Assembly (NCBI GenBank): GCA_963738185.1
Contig: CAVTVA010000003.1
Location: 558,001 to 622,000 of the forward strand
Origin: AP-15 sp963738185
GTDB lineage: Bacteria; Pseudomonadota; Alphaproteobacteria; ATCC43930; CGMCC-115725
Length of the DNA: 64,000 nucleotides
Reading direction: 5' to 3'
Positions 34,407 through 42,488 of this stretch are shown here, piece after piece; position 1 is the first letter of the stretch; each line of letters begins with the position of its first letter. The position numbers and the translations under genes are program-made. The notes below the pieces were generated by a model, which worked only from the letters and a program-made list of their open reading frames with translations, searched no databases and was not told the DNA's origin.

Positions 34407-35588
34407 ATGGCGCGGAAATACACGCTGATGTCGTCGGACGGTCATCTCGAAGTGCCGCCCGAGCGGTGGGTGCACCGGGTGCCGCAGAAATACCGCGACC
34501 GCGCTCCGCATACCGTGCATCTGCCGGATGGCGGCGACGCCCTGATGATCGAGGGCCAGCCGCTGTTGGAGGCGAATTTTCTCGATCTGCGCGCCGGCCG
34601 GGCCGAGGGCACCTGGCAGCCCTTTGGCCTCAAGGTCGCCGACGCCGCCGGCACCGGCTCGCCCGAACAGCGCGTCCAGGAGCAGGACCAGGACGGCATG
34701 GACGCCGAGGTGTTGTTCGCGGCGATGGTCGCGGGGCCGGTGTTCTGGCGCAACATCAGCCATGACGAAGTCTATAAGGCGGTGATCCGCGGCTACAACG
34801 ACTGGCTCGCCGAGGAATATTGCGCGGTGGCGCCCGACCGGCTGATCGGCATGGGGGTCATTCCGATCACCAATGTCGATGACGCGATCGCCGAGATGAA
34901 GCACTGCAAAAAGATCGGGCTCAAGGGCATCCTGATGGGCGCCCTGCCCAGCGCCAAGGGCTACCCCACCCCCGAGGACGACAAATTCTGGGCCGCCGCG
35001 GTCGATATGGACATGCCGGTCACCGTGCACGTCCAGTTCTACCGCACCGGCGCCCGCGCTTCGCAGCCGACCTTCAAATACCCGAAGGAAGACCCGATCA
35101 TTATGCAGCGGCTGCGCCGGCCGTTTCTCGAATGGCTGTGCAATTTCGGCTTGGCGCCGTCGGTCAGCATCGCCCAGCTTGTTTTGGCCGGGGTGTTCGA
35201 GCGCCACCCAAAGCTCAAGGTGTTCTTTGCCGAGACCCGGCTCGGCTGGGTCCCGTTCTGGCTCGAGCACATGGATTTGTGGTATCAGCGCCATCTCGGC
35301 TGGGCCCAGGAATATCTCGGCTTTCAGCCCTTGAAGGAATTGCCCAGCCACTACGTCCGCGACCACGTCTATTTCAGCGTGCAGTACGAGCGCGTCGCGG
35401 TCGAGGAGCGGGCGCATGTCGGGGTCGACCGGATCATGTTCGCCACCGACTTCCCGCATATCGAATGCGAGTGGCCGAACTCGCGCCCATTGATCGACAA
35501 GATCTACGCCGACATCCCCGAAGCCGACAAACGCCGCATCTGGGCCGACAACTGCGTCGAATTCTTCCACCTCGACCACGCGGCCTGA
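34407..35588 (+). CDS. Amidohydrolase-2 family metal-dependent hydrolase or decarboxylase
   Basis: 393-residue TIM-barrel protein of the ACMSD/LigW/amidohydrolase-2 type. ATG at 34407 is set by AAGGAG six bases upstream. N-terminal metal site SSDGHLEVPPERW (the family HxH is here DGH, so one ligand is replaced), VTVHVQF (barrel His), FFAETRLGWVPFW and ATDFPHIECEWPN (terminal Asp and His). EYCAVAPDRLIGMGVIP is typical. Relatives decarboxylate or hydrolyse aromatic ring-cleavage intermediates (LigI, LigJ, ACMSD). In this operon it would act on the dioxygenase product (inference). It is the last gene of the plus-strand run. Confidence 0.85.
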   Translation: MARKYTLMSSDGHLEVPPERWVHRVPQKYRDRAPHTVHLPDGGDALMIEGQPLLEANFLDLRAGRAEGTWQPFGLKVADAAGTGSPEQRVQEQDQDGMDAEVLFAAMVAGPVFWRNISHDEVYKAVIRGYNDWLAEEYCAVAPDRLIGMGVIPITNVDDAIAEMKHCKKIGLKGILMGALPSAKGYPTPEDDKFWAAAVDMDMPVTVHVQFYRTGARASQPTFKYPKEDPIIMQRLRRPFLEWLCNFGLAPSVSIAQLVLAGVFERHPKLKVFFAETRLGWVPFWLEHMDLWYQRHLGWAQEYLGFQPLKELPSHYVRDHVYFSVQYERVAVEERAHVGVDRIMFATDFPHIECEWPNSRPLIDKIYADIPEADKRRIWADNCVEFFHLDHAA

Positions 35589-35703
35589 CGAAGGCTCCGT
35601 AATGCTGCTGGTGGAGGGCTACTGATAAAACAAGACCTTTTCTTGTCACACCGGCGAAGCCTGCCCCTGGCGGCGAACAGGGGGCCGGTGCCTGTTGCTG
35701 ACA

Positions 35704-35730
35704 TGGGTCCCGGCCTGCGCCGGGATGACG
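35704..35730. repeat. Palindromic repeat, family B variant
   Basis: TCCCGGC-CTGC-GCCGGGA hairpin preceded by TGGG and followed by TGACG, the same flanks as the second unit at 33191-33270. It lies in the 160-base gap between the convergent amidohydrolase and scpB genes and might also act as a weak terminator, although there is no T run. Confidence 0.65.
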
Positions 35731-35748
35731 GGGGAACGACGAACCGCC

Positions 35749-36327
35749 TCACGGAATGCCCGACGGCGTCTCAGGAGCCTCTTCGCCGAGCGTAGGCGGG
35801 GTCAGGTCGAGGAGGCCGGCGGCGCGCAATTCGTCGATGCCGGGCAGGTCGCGCAGGCTGTCGAGGCCGAAATGCACAAGAAACCCTTGTGTCGTCACCC
35901 ATAGGAGCGGACGGCCGGGGCTCATGCGGCGGCCCTGCGGGCGGACCCAGCCCGCTTCCATCAACGTGTCGATCGTGCCCTTGCCGAGGCCGACGCCGCG
36001 GATCTCCTCGATCTCGGCGCGGGTGACCGGCTGATGATAGGCGATCACCGCCAGGGTCTCGACCGCGGCGCGCGACAATTTGCGGGCGACCGGCCGCTCG
36101 ATGCGCAATGCCGGGGCGAGGTCGGTCGCGGTGCGGAATGCCCAGCCACCGGCGAGACGCACCAGGTTGACCCCGCGCCCCGCGTAATGCCCGGCCAGCT
36201 CGCGCAACAGCCCGCCCGGCTCGGCCCCGTCGCCGAGCCGCCGCCCCAGCATCTCCTCGGAGAGCGGCTCGCCCGCAGCGAACAACAAGGCCTCGACCAG
36301 CCGCAATTGCTGCGCGCGCCCGCTCAC
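35749..36327 (-). CDS. scpB: Segregation and condensation protein B
   Basis: 192-residue winged-helix kite protein of the SMC-ScpAB condensin. GTG at 36327 overlaps the scpA stop (GTGA) and has GGGGGAG upstream. Core motifs: RLVEALLFAAGEPLSEEML, RKLSRAAVETLAVIAYHQP, RAEIEEIRGVG and LGKGTIDTLMEAGWV. It binds the ScpA linker as a dimer. In many alphaproteobacteria tatA-tatB-tatC follow; here the next gene downstream is the convergent amidohydrolase instead. Confidence 0.94.
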   Translation of the reverse strand: MSGRAQQLRLVEALLFAAGEPLSEEMLGRRLGDGAEPGGLLRELAGHYAGRGVNLVRLAGGWAFRTATDLAPALRIERPVARKLSRAAVETLAVIAYHQPVTRAEIEEIRGVGLGKGTIDTLMEAGWVRPQGRRMSPGRPLLWVTTQGFLVHFGLDSLRDLPGIDELRAAGLLDLTPPTLGEEAPETPSGIP

Positions 36328-37172
36328 CGGCGCACTCCCCCGCCGCCTCCACGCCGGGCCGCCAAGCCCGCGCTGCGCAGCCAGATCGGTCCGAAAGCGC
36401 GGTCCTGGCGCAATTCGATCCGGCCGTCGCGGGCAAGCTCGAGGGCGGCGGCGAAGGTCGCGGCCAGCGCCGAGCGCCGCACCTGATCGCTGGCGCGCTC
36501 GTCGGGCAAAAAGCGCAGCAATGCGCGCCATTCCGGCACCCGGCCGAGAAAACGCGCGAGCCGCTGCAGCGCGTCATGCATCGAGTAAAAGGCCGAAGGC
36601 TCGATCGCCAGCACCGAAATCGTGGTCCGCCGCCGCACCTCGGCATAGGCGCGCAGCAACTCGTAGAGATCGAGCTGCCACAGCGGCACTGTCAGCGTCG
36701 CTAAGCCTTCGGGCGCGCCGCGCAAAAACACATCCTCGCCGAGGCGCGGGCCGGCCATCAGCCGGCGGCCGGCGGTCTGCATCGCTTCGAGCAATTTCAG
36801 CCGGTGTCCCAGAACCGCGGCGAATTCGGCCGCGTCCGGCTCGTCCTCATCAGCGGGAGGCTGCGGCAGCAGCAGGCGCGATTTCAGATAGGCGAGCCAC
36901 GCCGCCATGACCAGGTAATCGGCGGCGATCTCCAGATGCCGATGCTGCTGCCGCTCGATAAAGACGAGATACTGGTCGGCCAGCGCCAGGATCGAGATTT
37001 TCGCCAGATCGACCTTCTGCTCGCGCGCCAACGACAGCAGCAGGTCGATCGGCCCCTCATAGCCGTCGAGATCGAGCACCAGCTGCTCGGGCTGGACGCG
37101 CCGCCCCTCACCCCTGCCCTCTCCCCGCGCGCGGGGAGAGGGTGCAACCCGCTCAGCGCCGGTGCCGCTCAT
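36324..37172 (-). CDS. scpA: Segregation and condensation protein A with repeat-derived N-terminus
   Basis: 282-residue kleisin that bridges SMC heads. The conserved protein begins at LVLDLDGYEGPIDLLLSLAR (about residue 31) and includes QKVDLAKISILALADQYL, YLVMAAWLAYLKSRLLLP and a C-terminal winged helix. ATG 37172 overlaps the M50 protease stop (ATGA), so translation is coupled. The first roughly 25 residues (with APSPRARGEGRGEG) are the translation of a family C palindromic repeat at 37103-37150 that lies just after the start codon, and are not part of the family. No later start is available, so the repeat is probably translated. Confidence 0.93.
   Translation of the reverse strand: MSGTGAERVAPSPRARGEGRGEGRRVQPEQLVLDLDGYEGPIDLLLSLAREQKVDLAKISILALADQYLVFIERQQHRHLEIAADYLVMAAWLAYLKSRLLLPQPPADEDEPDAAEFAAVLGHRLKLLEAMQTAGRRLMAGPRLGEDVFLRGAPEGLATLTVPLWQLDLYELLRAYAEVRRRTTISVLAIEPSAFYSMHDALQRLARFLGRVPEWRALLRFLPDERASDQVRRSALAATFAAALELARDGRIELRQDRAFGPIWLRSAGLAARRGGGGGVRR
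37103..37150. repeat. Palindromic repeat, family C, copy 2, inside scpA
   Basis: Perfect 12-bp arms CCCTCTCCCCGC (37117-37128) and GCGGGGAGAGGG (37131-37142) with a 2-base loop, beside CCCCTCACCCC. It is embedded in frame just after the scpA start codon. Confidence 0.85.
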
Positions 37173-37867
37173 CCGCCCTGCCCGGTCAGCATCAACACGA
37201 AACGGATCAAGGCCTCAGTCGGCACCCCGATCACATAGGCGAGGATGTTGAGGTTGAGGCCGGCATGCGTGCCGAGCCATGGCAACACGAAGATCAACAA
37301 AAGTAGGATCGGGATGCCGTAGGGCTCGACCCGGGCGAGCAGATAGGCGAGCCGGCGCGGCAACAGCCCGACCGCCACTCGGCCGCCGTCGAGCGGCGGT
37401 AAAGGCAACAGATTAAAAACGCACAGCACCGCGTTGATCTGCAGCGAATGAACCAGGTTGGCGGCGATCCACTCGGCCGGGCTCGCCGGGAAAAACCCGA
37501 CCCCGTAAAACAGCAGGGACGAGGCGATCGCCAGCAGCACATTGGTCCCCGGCCCGGCCAGCGCTACCCAGACCATGTCGCGCCGCGGGTCGCGCAGCCG
37601 CCCGAAATTGACCGGCACCGGCTTTGCGTAGCCGAACAGAAATCCCGAGGTCATATACAGCAGCGCCGGCAATACGATCGTGCCAAACGGGTCGATATGG
37701 TTCAATGGGTTGAACGTGACGCGCCGCATCCGCATCGCGGTGTCGTCGCCGCAGCGCCAGGCGACAAAGCCATGCGCCGCCTCGTGAAAGGTCACCGCGA
37801 TGACCACCGGCAACACCCAGGTGCTGGCCAAGTAGATCGTCGCCGCCCACGACGCCGGCATGCTCAT
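37169..37867 (-). CDS. Site-2 protease-like M50 family membrane metalloprotease
   Basis: 232-residue polytopic protein. The zinc motif HExxH is in TFHEAAHGFVAWRC (His29-x3-His33), and the third ligand region NLLPLPPLDGGRV is in the fourth or fifth helix. About six membrane segments (for example VLPVVIAVTF, VALAGPGTNVLLAIASSLLF, PILLLLIFVLPWL). It lacks the PDZ domain of RseP, so it belongs to the small YwhC/rhomboid-like M50 group, whose substrates are unknown. Both ends overlap neighbours by ATGA (nagZ upstream, scpA downstream). Confidence 0.92.
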   Translation of the reverse strand: MSMPASWAATIYLASTWVLPVVIAVTFHEAAHGFVAWRCGDDTAMRMRRVTFNPLNHIDPFGTIVLPALLYMTSGFLFGYAKPVPVNFGRLRDPRRDMVWVALAGPGTNVLLAIASSLLFYGVGFFPASPAEWIAANLVHSLQINAVLCVFNLLPLPPLDGGRVAVGLLPRRLAYLLARVEPYGIPILLLLIFVLPWLGTHAGLNLNILAYVIGVPTEALIRFVLMLTGQGG

Positions 37868-38910
37868 GCGCGCACCTGCGCCAGGAGCGCCTCGAAACGG
37901 CGCTCGGCTCCAGCCCGGTTGAACGCCGCCGCAGCACCGCGCCCCGCCTCGCCCCGCAGCGTCTCCGCCCTGGCGAGCCGCGCCGCAGCGGGGGCGGAGA
38001 GCAGCCCCACCGCCGCGACGATCTCCTCCATCTCGGCCGGGTCGCCATTGCAGTGGAGCGCCAGGTCGCAGCCGGCGTCGAGCGCGCGCCGCGCCCGCTC
38101 GCCAAGGCTGCCGCCCAACGCGCGCATCGACAGATCGTCGGAGACGAGCACGCCGTCAAAGCCGATCTCGCCGCGGACGATCTCGGCCACCACCCGTCGC
38201 GACAAGGTCGCCGGGAGGGCCGGGTCGATCGCGCGATAGACGATATGCGCGGTCATCGCCCACGGCATGGTCGAGAGCGCGCGGAACGGGGCAAAATCGG
38301 TGCTCGCCAGCTCGTCATAGCCGGCCGCGACCGTCGGGCAGGCATAATGGCTGTCCACCTTGGCGCGGCCATGACCGGGAATGTGCTTGAGCACCGGCAG
38401 GACGCCGCCCTCGAGCAGCCCCTCGCACACCGCTCGGCCAAGCAGTGCTACGCGATCGGGTTCGGCTCCATAGGCCCGGTCGCCGATTACCGGGTCGGCG
38501 CCGGCAACCGGCAGATCAAGCACCGGCAGGCAATCGACGGTGACGCCGAGCCGGGCCAGGTCGTCGGCGATCAGGCGGGCGCCGAGCCGCGCCGCCTCCG
38601 CCGCTTCCGGGTCGGGCAGTGCCGCGATTCGGGCGGCCGACGGATAGGGCCGCCAGTGCGGCGGCCGCAATCGCGCGACCCGGCCGCCCTCCTGGTCGAT
38701 CAGCACCGGCGCGTCGGGGCGCCCGACGCTGTCGCGCAACGCCTCAATGAGCCGGCGCAGCTGGTCGGGCGCGCGGCAGTTGCGCCGGAACAGGATAAAT
38801 CCCGTCGGGTCGGCTGCGGCGAAAAAGCGCCGTTCGGCCGCGCCCAACTCTTCGCCGGCGCAGCCGAGGATGACCGCACGCGGCGCTCGCGCAGGAGATG
38901 CTGCTACCAA
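37864..38910 (-). CDS. nagZ: Beta-N-acetylhexosaminidase
   Basis: 348-residue GH3 enzyme that removes GlcNAc from anhydromuropeptides in cell-wall recycling. Conserved VLIDQEGGRVARLRPP, LKHIPGHGRAKVDSHYACP (catalytic Asp/His dyad loop) and the nucleophile Asp in GVLVSDDLSM. It begins at a TTG (38910) with AGAGG upstream; no ATG or GTG fits. It overlaps the M50 protease start (ATGA). It sits between the SPOR protein and scpA, the usual alphaproteobacterial order. Confidence 0.94.
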   Translation of the reverse strand: MVAASPARAPRAVILGCAGEELGAAERRFFAAADPTGFILFRRNCRAPDQLRRLIEALRDSVGRPDAPVLIDQEGGRVARLRPPHWRPYPSAARIAALPDPEAAEAARLGARLIADDLARLGVTVDCLPVLDLPVAGADPVIGDRAYGAEPDRVALLGRAVCEGLLEGGVLPVLKHIPGHGRAKVDSHYACPTVAAGYDELASTDFAPFRALSTMPWAMTAHIVYRAIDPALPATLSRRVVAEIVRGEIGFDGVLVSDDLSMRALGGSLGERARRALDAGCDLALHCNGDPAEMEEIVAAVGLLSAPAAARLARAETLRGEAGRGAAAAFNRAGAERRFEALLAQVRA

Positions 38911-39071
38911 GGCGATGCCTCTGTTGTCTGCGAGCGCGCTGTCGATATCCGGGGCTGGCGCGCATCAGCCGCGCACGACCCGCAGGTCCGCCCCCAACAT
39001 GGCGAGCCGCATCGTGCCCGGCAATGAGGGTGTTCAGCGCGCCGGCGTTCGCCGAGCTCGTGCAGGGTGGG

Positions 39072-40028
39072 TCATCGGACGATAATGCAGCCGAGATGGC
39101 GCTGCTTCAGCTCGCCGCAGAGCCGGCCGGCCTGCGCCGTATCGCCGACCGGCGCCGTCTCGATGCGGTAAAAGACGCCCTTGTCGCCGAGGTCGGCGCG
39201 AACCGCGCCCGCCGAGAGATTACCCAGCAGATCCGGGTTGCTGCGCCTGATCCGGTCCCATTCCTCGCGCGCCGAGACCGCGCTGCGCACCGAGCCGAGC
39301 TGCAGCCGCACCCCGCCCGGGGTCGCCGGCGCTGCCTCCGCTCGACCGGTTTCGCGCGGGAGCCGGCGCGGGTTCGCCGCGGCGACCGAGACACTTCGTT
39401 CAGCCGCCGCGTCGCGCCGGGGCGGGCGCTCGGGCGCAGCTGCGGCGGTGCTGGCAGCTGTTTTCATTCCGGCGCGGATCGCGGCAGTGTCGGCCGGCGC
39501 GGCCGCGGCGGTTGCCGACGGCGCCGCCCCCGACCTTGGCGGCGACAGCTCGGCCGGCGCTGGCGACGCTGGGTTGACCTGTGTCGGGGGGTTGACCTGT
39601 GTCGGGGGGTTGACCTGTGTCGGGGGCGATGCCACCGGGGGCGGCTGCGCTGGCGCCGGCGGCGGCGCTGGGCGGGCCATCGGCTGCTCCGGCGGCGGCA
39701 ACAGGTGCTCGACCGCAGGGCGGCTCTCGTCATAGATCAGCAAGTCGCGGTCGGGGATGGCCATGCCGCCCGGATTTGCCGGCTTGACTTTGATCGGCCG
39801 CGTATCGGCGCGGATCAGCGGGATATTGCCGCCGTTGCCGACCCCGGTCGAGTGGCGCAGCCCCGCGACATAGGCGAGCCATAGACCGCCGGCGAACAGA
39901 CCCATGACCAACAGTGCCGCCGCCGCCGCCAACACTCGCCGCGGTCGCGCCCGCAGCACCTCCTCGCGCGGGTCGGCATATAGCTCGCGCGGCGCTTCGG
40001 GGGCGATTCGATTGAGATTGTAGGACAT
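39072..40028 (-). CDS. SPOR-domain membrane protein
   Basis: 318 aa. A short cytoplasmic head is followed by one membrane helix (VLAAAAALLVMGLFAGGLWL, about residues 32-52), a long Pro/Ala-rich periplasmic linker and a C-terminal SPOR domain (VRLQLGSVRSAVSAREEWDRI and the VFYRIETAPVGDTAQA strand) that binds denuded septal glycan. The linker contains PPTQVN three times from an 18-bp triplication. It starts 2 bases after the argS stop, so it is coupled to argS, and precedes nagZ by 161 bases. Probably a divisome-associated protein; no catalytic domain. Confidence 0.88.
   Translation of the reverse strand: MSYNLNRIAPEAPRELYADPREEVLRARPRRVLAAAAALLVMGLFAGGLWLAYVAGLRHSTGVGNGGNIPLIRADTRPIKVKPANPGGMAIPDRDLLIYDESRPAVEHLLPPPEQPMARPAPPPAPAQPPPVASPPTQVNPPTQVNPPTQVNPASPAPAELSPPRSGAAPSATAAAAPADTAAIRAGMKTAASTAAAAPERPPRRDAAAERSVSVAAANPRRLPRETGRAEAAPATPGGVRLQLGSVRSAVSAREEWDRIRRSNPDLLGNLSAGAVRADLGDKGVFYRIETAPVGDTAQAGRLCGELKQRHLGCIIVR
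39571..39624. repeat. 18-bp perfect tandem repeat, three copies, in the SPOR protein gene
   Basis: GGGTTGACCTGTGTCGGG is repeated exactly three times (39571, 39589, 39607), encoding (PPTQVN)3 in the periplasmic linker. It is in frame, and identical units suggest recent expansion. Confidence 0.96.
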
Positions 40029-40030
40029 GG

Positions 40031-41809
40031 CTACATCTCCTCGACCGGCGCGACGCCGATCACCGCGAGGCCGCTGGCGATGACAATCGCGACGCCGCGG
40101 ATGAGGGCGAGGCGCGCGCGGGTCAACGCCGGATCAGCAGTGAGGATAAACCGCAATGTCGCCTCGTCCCGGCCCTTGTTCCACAGCATGTGGAACTGCG
40201 CCGCAACCTCTTGGAGATAAAATGCAATCCGGTGCGGCTCATGCGCTTCGGCGGCGCCTTCGACCAGCCGCGGCCACTGCGCCAACTGGCGAATCAGCGC
40301 CAGCTCCGCCGGATCGGCGAGCCGGTCGAGCTGGGCTGCGGCCAATGCCATATCCGACAGATCGTCCTCGGGGAACGCCTCGACGGCGTGGCGCATCACC
40401 GAGGCGCAGCGAGCATGGGCGTACTGCACGTAGAAAACCGGGTTGTCCTTTGACTGCTCGGCGACCTTGGCAAAGTCGAAATCGAGCGCCTGGTCGTTCC
40501 TGCGGGTCAGCATCATAAAGCGAAAGACATCCTTGCCGACCTCGTCCACGACCTCGCGCAAGGTGACAAAGGTGCCGGCCCGCTTCGACATCCGCACCGG
40601 GGCGCCTTTGTCGAACAGATTGACCAGCTGGCACAGCTTGACGTCGAGCGCGGCGGCCCCGTCGGTCACCGCCTTGACCGCGGCTTGCATGCGCTTGACA
40701 TAGCCGCCGTGGTCGGCGCCCCACACATCGATCATATTGGCGAAGCCGCGGCGGAATTTGTCGCGGTGATAGGCGATGTCGGCGGCGAAATAGGTCCATG
40801 ACCCGTCGGACTTCTTGAGCGGCCGGTCGAGGTCGTCGCCAAACTGGGTGGCGCGGAACAGGGTCTGGGCCCGCGGCTCCCAATCGTCGGGCAATTTCCC
40901 CTTGGGCGGCTCCAAGATGCCGGTGTAGATCAGCCCACGATCGCGCAGCGCCTCCAGGCAATCATCGATCCCGCCTGCCTCGACCAGCGCGCGCTCCGAC
41001 ACGAAGCCATCGTGGCGCACCCCCAGCGCGGCCAAATCCTCGCCAATCAGCGCCATCATTTGCGCGATGGCAAACTCGCGCACCGGCCCCAGCCACTCGC
41101 TTTCGGGCCGATCGAGCCATCGTCGCCCGTCGCGCTCGGCCAATGTCCGCCCGGTCTCGACCAGATACTCGCCCGGATAAAGCCCATTCGGGACCGATCC
41201 GACCGCCTCGCCCAGCGCCTCGCGATAGCGCAGGTGAAGCGAGCGGGCCAGCACATCGACCTGGGCGCCGGCATCGTTGATGTAATATTCGCGCTCGACC
41301 GCAAACCCGGCCTTGGCCAGCAATGCGGCGAGCGCGTCGCCGACCACCGCGCCGCGCCCGTGGCCGACATGCATCGGCCCGGTCGGGTTGGCCGAGACAA
41401 ACTCGACATTGACCCGCTCACCATTGCCCAGCGCCGAATCGCCAAACCCGACGCCGGCGCGCAGCACCGCGCGCAGCTGCGCGTGCCAGATCTGTGGTGC
41501 AAGCGTGATGTTCAGAAACCCCGGGCGCGCCGCCGCCATCCTGAAGTCACGGCCCCGGTAGGCGCCGGTCGCCAGCTCGCGCGCCGCCATCGCCAAGCCT
41601 ATCTGCTCGGCGAGCGCCATCGGGTTTTGCTTGACCGCACCGGCCAGCACCATCGCGGCGTTGGTCGCGAGATCGCCGTGGGCAGGATCGCGCGGCGGCT
41701 CGACCGCGACCCGAGTCAGATCGAGCCCCGGCGGCAGCGCGCCTTGCGCGATCAATTCGCCGATCGCAGCCAGCACCAGCCCGCGCACATCGTGGAAAAT
41801 GTTGGTCAT
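40031..41809 (-). CDS. argS: Arginyl-tRNA synthetase
   Basis: 592-residue class I synthetase. ATG 41809 gives MTNIFHDVRGLVLAAIGEL. The HIGH-type motif is ANPTGPMHVGHGRGAVVGD and the KMSKS region is reduced to RMSKRAGTFVTLRE, as in most ArgRS. The N-terminal Add1 domain (DPAHGDLATNAAMVLA) and C-terminal DALR anticodon domain (FYVQYAHARCASVMR, EPHRIAFYLQEVAAQFH) are complete. The open frame to 41986 is not family-like. It lies downstream of dgt, as is usual, but separated by a small inserted module. Confidence 0.96.
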   Translation of the reverse strand: MTNIFHDVRGLVLAAIGELIAQGALPPGLDLTRVAVEPPRDPAHGDLATNAAMVLAGAVKQNPMALAEQIGLAMAARELATGAYRGRDFRMAAARPGFLNITLAPQIWHAQLRAVLRAGVGFGDSALGNGERVNVEFVSANPTGPMHVGHGRGAVVGDALAALLAKAGFAVEREYYINDAGAQVDVLARSLHLRYREALGEAVGSVPNGLYPGEYLVETGRTLAERDGRRWLDRPESEWLGPVREFAIAQMMALIGEDLAALGVRHDGFVSERALVEAGGIDDCLEALRDRGLIYTGILEPPKGKLPDDWEPRAQTLFRATQFGDDLDRPLKKSDGSWTYFAADIAYHRDKFRRGFANMIDVWGADHGGYVKRMQAAVKAVTDGAAALDVKLCQLVNLFDKGAPVRMSKRAGTFVTLREVVDEVGKDVFRFMMLTRRNDQALDFDFAKVAEQSKDNPVFYVQYAHARCASVMRHAVEAFPEDDLSDMALAAAQLDRLADPAELALIRQLAQWPRLVEGAAEAHEPHRIAFYLQEVAAQFHMLWNKGRDEATLRFILTADPALTRARLALIRGVAIVIASGLAVIGVAPVEEM

Positions 41810-41855
41810 GTCTCGTGCCGCCGCTCCATCCGGGGCACCCCCCGGGAGCGGGATC

Positions 41856-42137
41856 TCATGACTGCAGCTCGCCTGGCGCACCGACGCGCTCGGCAATACG
41901 CACCACGATCGACAATATTCGGCTGGTGCGATCCTCGAGCAGATCGAGGCGGCGCTCGATCCCGCCGATCCGGGCTTCGAGCGCACCGAACCGTGCCTCC
42001 CATCCAGATACCCGCAGTTTCAGATCGGCCATATCGTCGATCAATCCCGCGACGCGCGCGGCGAGAAATTCGAGCGTCACGGGTGAGGGTGGTAACGTGG
42101 TCGCCATTTCCGCTTCATCCATTAGCTCGTGTGGCAT
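41856..42137 (-). CDS. Small coiled-coil protein of unknown function
   Basis: 93 aa from ATG 42137, or 83 aa from ATG 42107 (MATTLPPSP). Heptad-like leucines/isoleucines from about residue 25 (FLAARVAGLIDDMADLKLRV, ALEARIGGIERRLDLLEDR, ILSIVVRIAERV) predict a continuous coiled coil. Similar short coiled-coil proteins are common in rhizobia-like genomes and have no assigned function. The ATG at 42137 lies 4 bases past the remnant copy of the dgt 3' end, so its upstream region was rearranged. Confidence 0.6.
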   Translation of the reverse strand: MPHELMDEAEMATTLPPSPVTLEFLAARVAGLIDDMADLKLRVSGWEARFGALEARIGGIERRLDLLEDRTSRILSIVVRIAERVGAPGELQS

Positions 42138-42140
42138 CCG

Positions 42141-42206
42141 TCAACTGGGAGCGTAGGTGTCGAACAGGCGGTGGTGCTCGTCGAGGGCGAAGCGGTCGGT
42201 CGTGCC
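42141..42206. repeat. Duplicated 3' end of dgt (copy A)
   Basis: About 66 bp matching 42768-42833 with roughly five mismatches. On the minus strand it still reads TDRFALDEHHRLFDTYAPS and a TGA, like the true dgt C-terminus (Tyr to Phe once, other changes synonymous or outside). It is not attached to any dgt body. Together with the authentic copy it flanks the DUF2283 module as a direct repeat. Confidence 0.88.
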
Positions 42207-42217
42207 GCTGCTCGAAC

Positions 42218-42466
42218 TCAGGCGACGTCCAGTAGTGGGATCTCGACCCGATGGCCGGCGGCCTCGTCGATGACCACGAGCCGCCCGCTATCCGTGCCGC
42301 GGAGCTGGATATTCGCATTCAACAGCTCGATCCCGTACACGCTGCCGTCCGGAGCGAGATCGATGTTCACCTCATCGCTCAGCCGCACGGTATCGACCTC
42401 GACCCCGGCCGACTCGCGCAGGCGAAGATAGGCGACGTTGCGGCGAGGATCGTAGCTGAGCTGCAC
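42218..42466 (-). CDS. DUF2283 small protein
   Basis: 82 aa. GTG at 42466 is set by GAGGGG six bases upstream; the frame remains open to 42556. The core (VQLSYDPRRNVAYLRLRESA, VRLSDEVNIDLAPDGSVYG, IELLNANIQL) is the beta-rich DUF2283 domain, often found as the second gene of a pair with a DUF4258-like protein and suspected to be toxin-antitoxin-like. It lies inside the region bounded by the two dgt 3'-end copies, next to a degraded partner. Confidence 0.8.
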   Translation of the reverse strand: MQLSYDPRRNVAYLRLRESAGVEVDTVRLSDEVNIDLAPDGSVYGIELLNANIQLRGTDSGRLVVIDEAAGHRVEIPLLDVA

Positions 42467-42488
42467 TTTTTGCCCCTCTTTCCTTGGT

